DNA from: UBA5078 sp963977405
GTDB taxonomy: Bacteria > Pseudomonadota > Gammaproteobacteria > Pseudomonadales > Pseudohongiellaceae
DNA length: 16,949 nt
Direction of reading: 5' to 3'
Assembly (NCBI GenBank): GCA_963977405.1
Contig: CAXBOY010000068.1
Span: 1-16,949 of the forward strand
Part shown: positions 15,495 through 16,949 of the stretch, in pieces
Numbering within the stretch: the first letter of the stretch is position 1
Layout of the letters: each line of letters starts with the position of its first letter
Notes under the pieces: model-generated
Database searches by the model: none
Told to the model about the DNA's origin: nothing
Seen by the model: the letters and a program-made list of their open reading frames with translations, nothing else
Translations under genes and position numbers: made by a program

Positions 15495-16949
15495 TGACCG
15501 GCGAAGAATTGCTCCTCCTTTTACCCATCATACTAGTTACCGCTACCGCGGTAATGACGATGCTCATGGTTGCTGTAAAACGCAGTCATGCTGTGAGCTG
15601 TTTGATTAGCGCCGCAGGCTTAACTCTGGCTCTACTTAGCCTAGTGTTAGTGGTCCCACTGGCCCCTGCGGAGGTGACACCACTGTTGAGGGTAGATGCT
15701 TTCTCCCTATTCTTCACGGCGCTTATCCTATTGTCAGGGCTTGCTATCACGTTGTTTAGCTACCCCTATCTATCGAATCTTGAAGACCATCAAGACGAAT
15801 TCTATTTGCTGTTAGTGATTGCGGTACTGGGTGCGCTAGTGATGGTGAGTAGTACCCATTTCATTACCGCCTTTCTAGGCATGGAGACACTGAGCGTGTG
15901 TCTCTACGGCATGATCGCCTATCCATTGCATCGACGCGAGACAGCGCAATATCCGATGGAGGCGAGCATCAAGTATCTCGTTCTCTCAGCGGTTTCCTCT
16001 GGCTTTTTCTTGTTTGGGGTGGCCTTGCTCTATGCGCAGACGGGTACGCTGCACTTCAGCTCCATCGCCGCGTCATTGAGCGGATTGGAAGGCACTGTGG
16101 CTCCGGCCTACTTTGTCGTGGCAACGCTGCTCATCGTCATCGGCTTCGCCTTCAAGTTGTCTCTCGTGCCATTCCATCTGTGGACTCCCGATGTCTACGA
16201 GGGGGCGCCATTGCCTGCAACTGCCTTCCTAGCCACCGTCGGTAAACTGGCGATGGCGGCGTTGCTGATGCGCTATTTGAGCGTTAGTGGCCTGTTGGGC
16301 AGCGAGTCAATTGTCTTCGTCCTGAGCATGATGGCGGCATTCTCGATAATTGCAGGCAACTTGCTGGCCTTGCTGCAGAGCAACCTCAAGCGGCTTCTTT
16401 CCTATTCCTCGATAGCCCACATGGGCTATCTGTTGATTGCACTACTCACCCTCGACACACTCCAGGACAGCCTAGGTGCCGAGGCGGTGAGCTTCTATCT
16501 AGTGGCCTATGTCCTCATGTCCCTAGGGGCTTTTGGCGTGATGATGGTGGTATCCGATAGCGCGCAAGAGCGCGATCACATCGGTCACTATCAGGGCCTA
16601 TTCTGGCGCAATCCTTGGCTTGCACTGGTGTTCACCGCGATGCTTCTATCCCTAGCGGGCATACCTCTAACGGTTGGTTTTATCGCGAAGTTCTATATTG
16701 TTGCGGCGGGTGTGGAAGGGGCGAAGTGGGGACTACTATTCGCCATGATCGTAGGCAGCGGTATTGGGTTGTTCTATTATTTGCGCATTATCTATCGAAT
16801 GCTGACACCGCTGGAGCACTTCGAGCCGATGCGTGAGGCGGGGCTCAAAGAGTTACTGTCCCACTGTGTATTGTTTGTGCTGCTTAGCGCCCTAATAGCG
16901 TTCGGTGTATACCCCAATGGTTTAATGACTTTACTAGAGTCCGTTGTTG
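15494..16949 (+). CDS. nuoN: NADH-quinone oxidoreductase subunit N, 3' end cut off by the window
   Basis: NuoN is the antiporter-like membrane subunit nearest NuoK. I translated this frame by hand from ATG 15494: it runs 485 codons without a stop and is open at the last base. E. coli NuoN also has about 485 residues and the sequence has reached the final segment (FGVYPNGLMTLLESVV), so probably only a few codons are missing. Family residues are present: E131 in FLGMETLSVCLYG, K221 in FAFKLSLVPFHLWTPDVYEG, K251 in ATVGKLAMAALL, K299 in SNLKRLLSYSSIAHMGY and K399 in GFIAKFY. The start overlaps the nuoM stop by one base (TAATG). There is no strong ribosome binding site (GGAGG at 15480-15484 is nine bases before the ATG and usable). 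What follows is outside the window. Confidence 0.95.
   Translation, partial: MTGEELLLLLPIILVTATAVMTMLMVAVKRSHAVSCLISAAGLTLALLSLVLVVPLAPAEVTPLLRVDAFSLFFTALILLSGLAITLFSYPYLSNLEDHQDEFYLLLVIAVLGALVMVSSTHFITAFLGMETLSVCLYGMIAYPLHRRETAQYPMEASIKYLVLSAVSSGFFLFGVALLYAQTGTLHFSSIAASLSGLEGTVAPAYFVVATLLIVIGFAFKLSLVPFHLWTPDVYEGAPLPATAFLATVGKLAMAALLMRYLSVSGLLGSESIVFVLSMMAAFSIIAGNLLALLQSNLKRLLSYSSIAHMGYLLIALLTLDTLQDSLGAEAVSFYLVAYVLMSLGAFGVMMVVSDSAQERDHIGHYQGLFWRNPWLALVFTAMLLSLAGIPLTVGFIAKFYIVAAGVEGAKWGLLFAMIVGSGIGLFYYLRIIYRMLTPLEHFEPMREAGLKELLSHCVLFVLLSALIAFGVYPNGLMTLLESVV

Noticed and set aside
15898..16245. Forward open frame of 115 codons within nuoN
   Set aside because: It is in a different frame from the clear NuoN translation, which runs uninterrupted through it.
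1..16949. CRISPR arrays, insertion sequences, phage genes or a novel defence or metabolic system
   Set aside because: No spaced repeats, transposase, integrase or unfamiliar long gene is present; nearly all the sequence is accounted for by modF, the CBS gene and the conserved nuo operon.

Overview
The window is dominated by one long operon encoding the proton-pumping NADH:quinone oxidoreductase (respiratory complex I, NDH-1). Thirteen genes, nuoA-B-CD-E-F-G-H-I-J-K-L-M-N, lie on the + strand from about 2152 to the right edge. Upstream are the 3' part of a ModF-type double ATP-binding-cassette protein (2-1183) and a small two-CBS-domain protein (1270-1746). All genes read left to right.

The organism is most likely a gammaproteobacterium. 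NuoC and NuoD are fused, the subunits resemble the E. coli proteins as I remember them, the NuoG cysteines of clusters N1b and N7 fall at E. coli numbering, and ModF resembles E. coli ModF. The modF-CBS-nuoA neighbourhood is not the E. coli arrangement, so this is probably not an enteric bacterium. I cannot name the genus.

Layout: 2-1183 modF (5' end outside the window); 1184-1269 short gap; 1270-1746 CBS protein; 1747-2151 non-coding, richer in A+T runs than the flanking genes, presumably holding the nuo promoter; 2152-16949 nuo genes. Junctions inside the operon are tight: nuoA/B, I/J and L/M share ATGA overlaps, H/I and M/N overlap by one base, F/G by 13 bases, and G-H, J-K and K-L are separated by 2-4 bases. 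The only sizeable internal gap is 80 bases between nuoB and nuoCD. nuoN has no stop in the window; it reaches the last base and is probably missing only a few codons.

The products form one machine. NuoE, NuoF and NuoG make the NADH dehydrogenase arm (FMN; clusters N1a, N3, N1b, N4, N5, N7). NuoB, NuoCD and NuoI make the connecting arm with N2, N6a, N6b and the quinone site. NuoA, H, J, K, L, M and N make the membrane arm, where NuoL, M and N are antiporter-like. All the cluster ligands and the main membrane glutamates and lysines I looked for are present, so the complex looks functional.

I found no previously undescribed system, mobile element, CRISPR array or RNA gene. The findings are modest: the unexplained upstream region, the CBS gene's position, asymmetric ATPase sites in ModF, a histidine-rich NuoL loop, a short NuoJ tail and several start-site questions.
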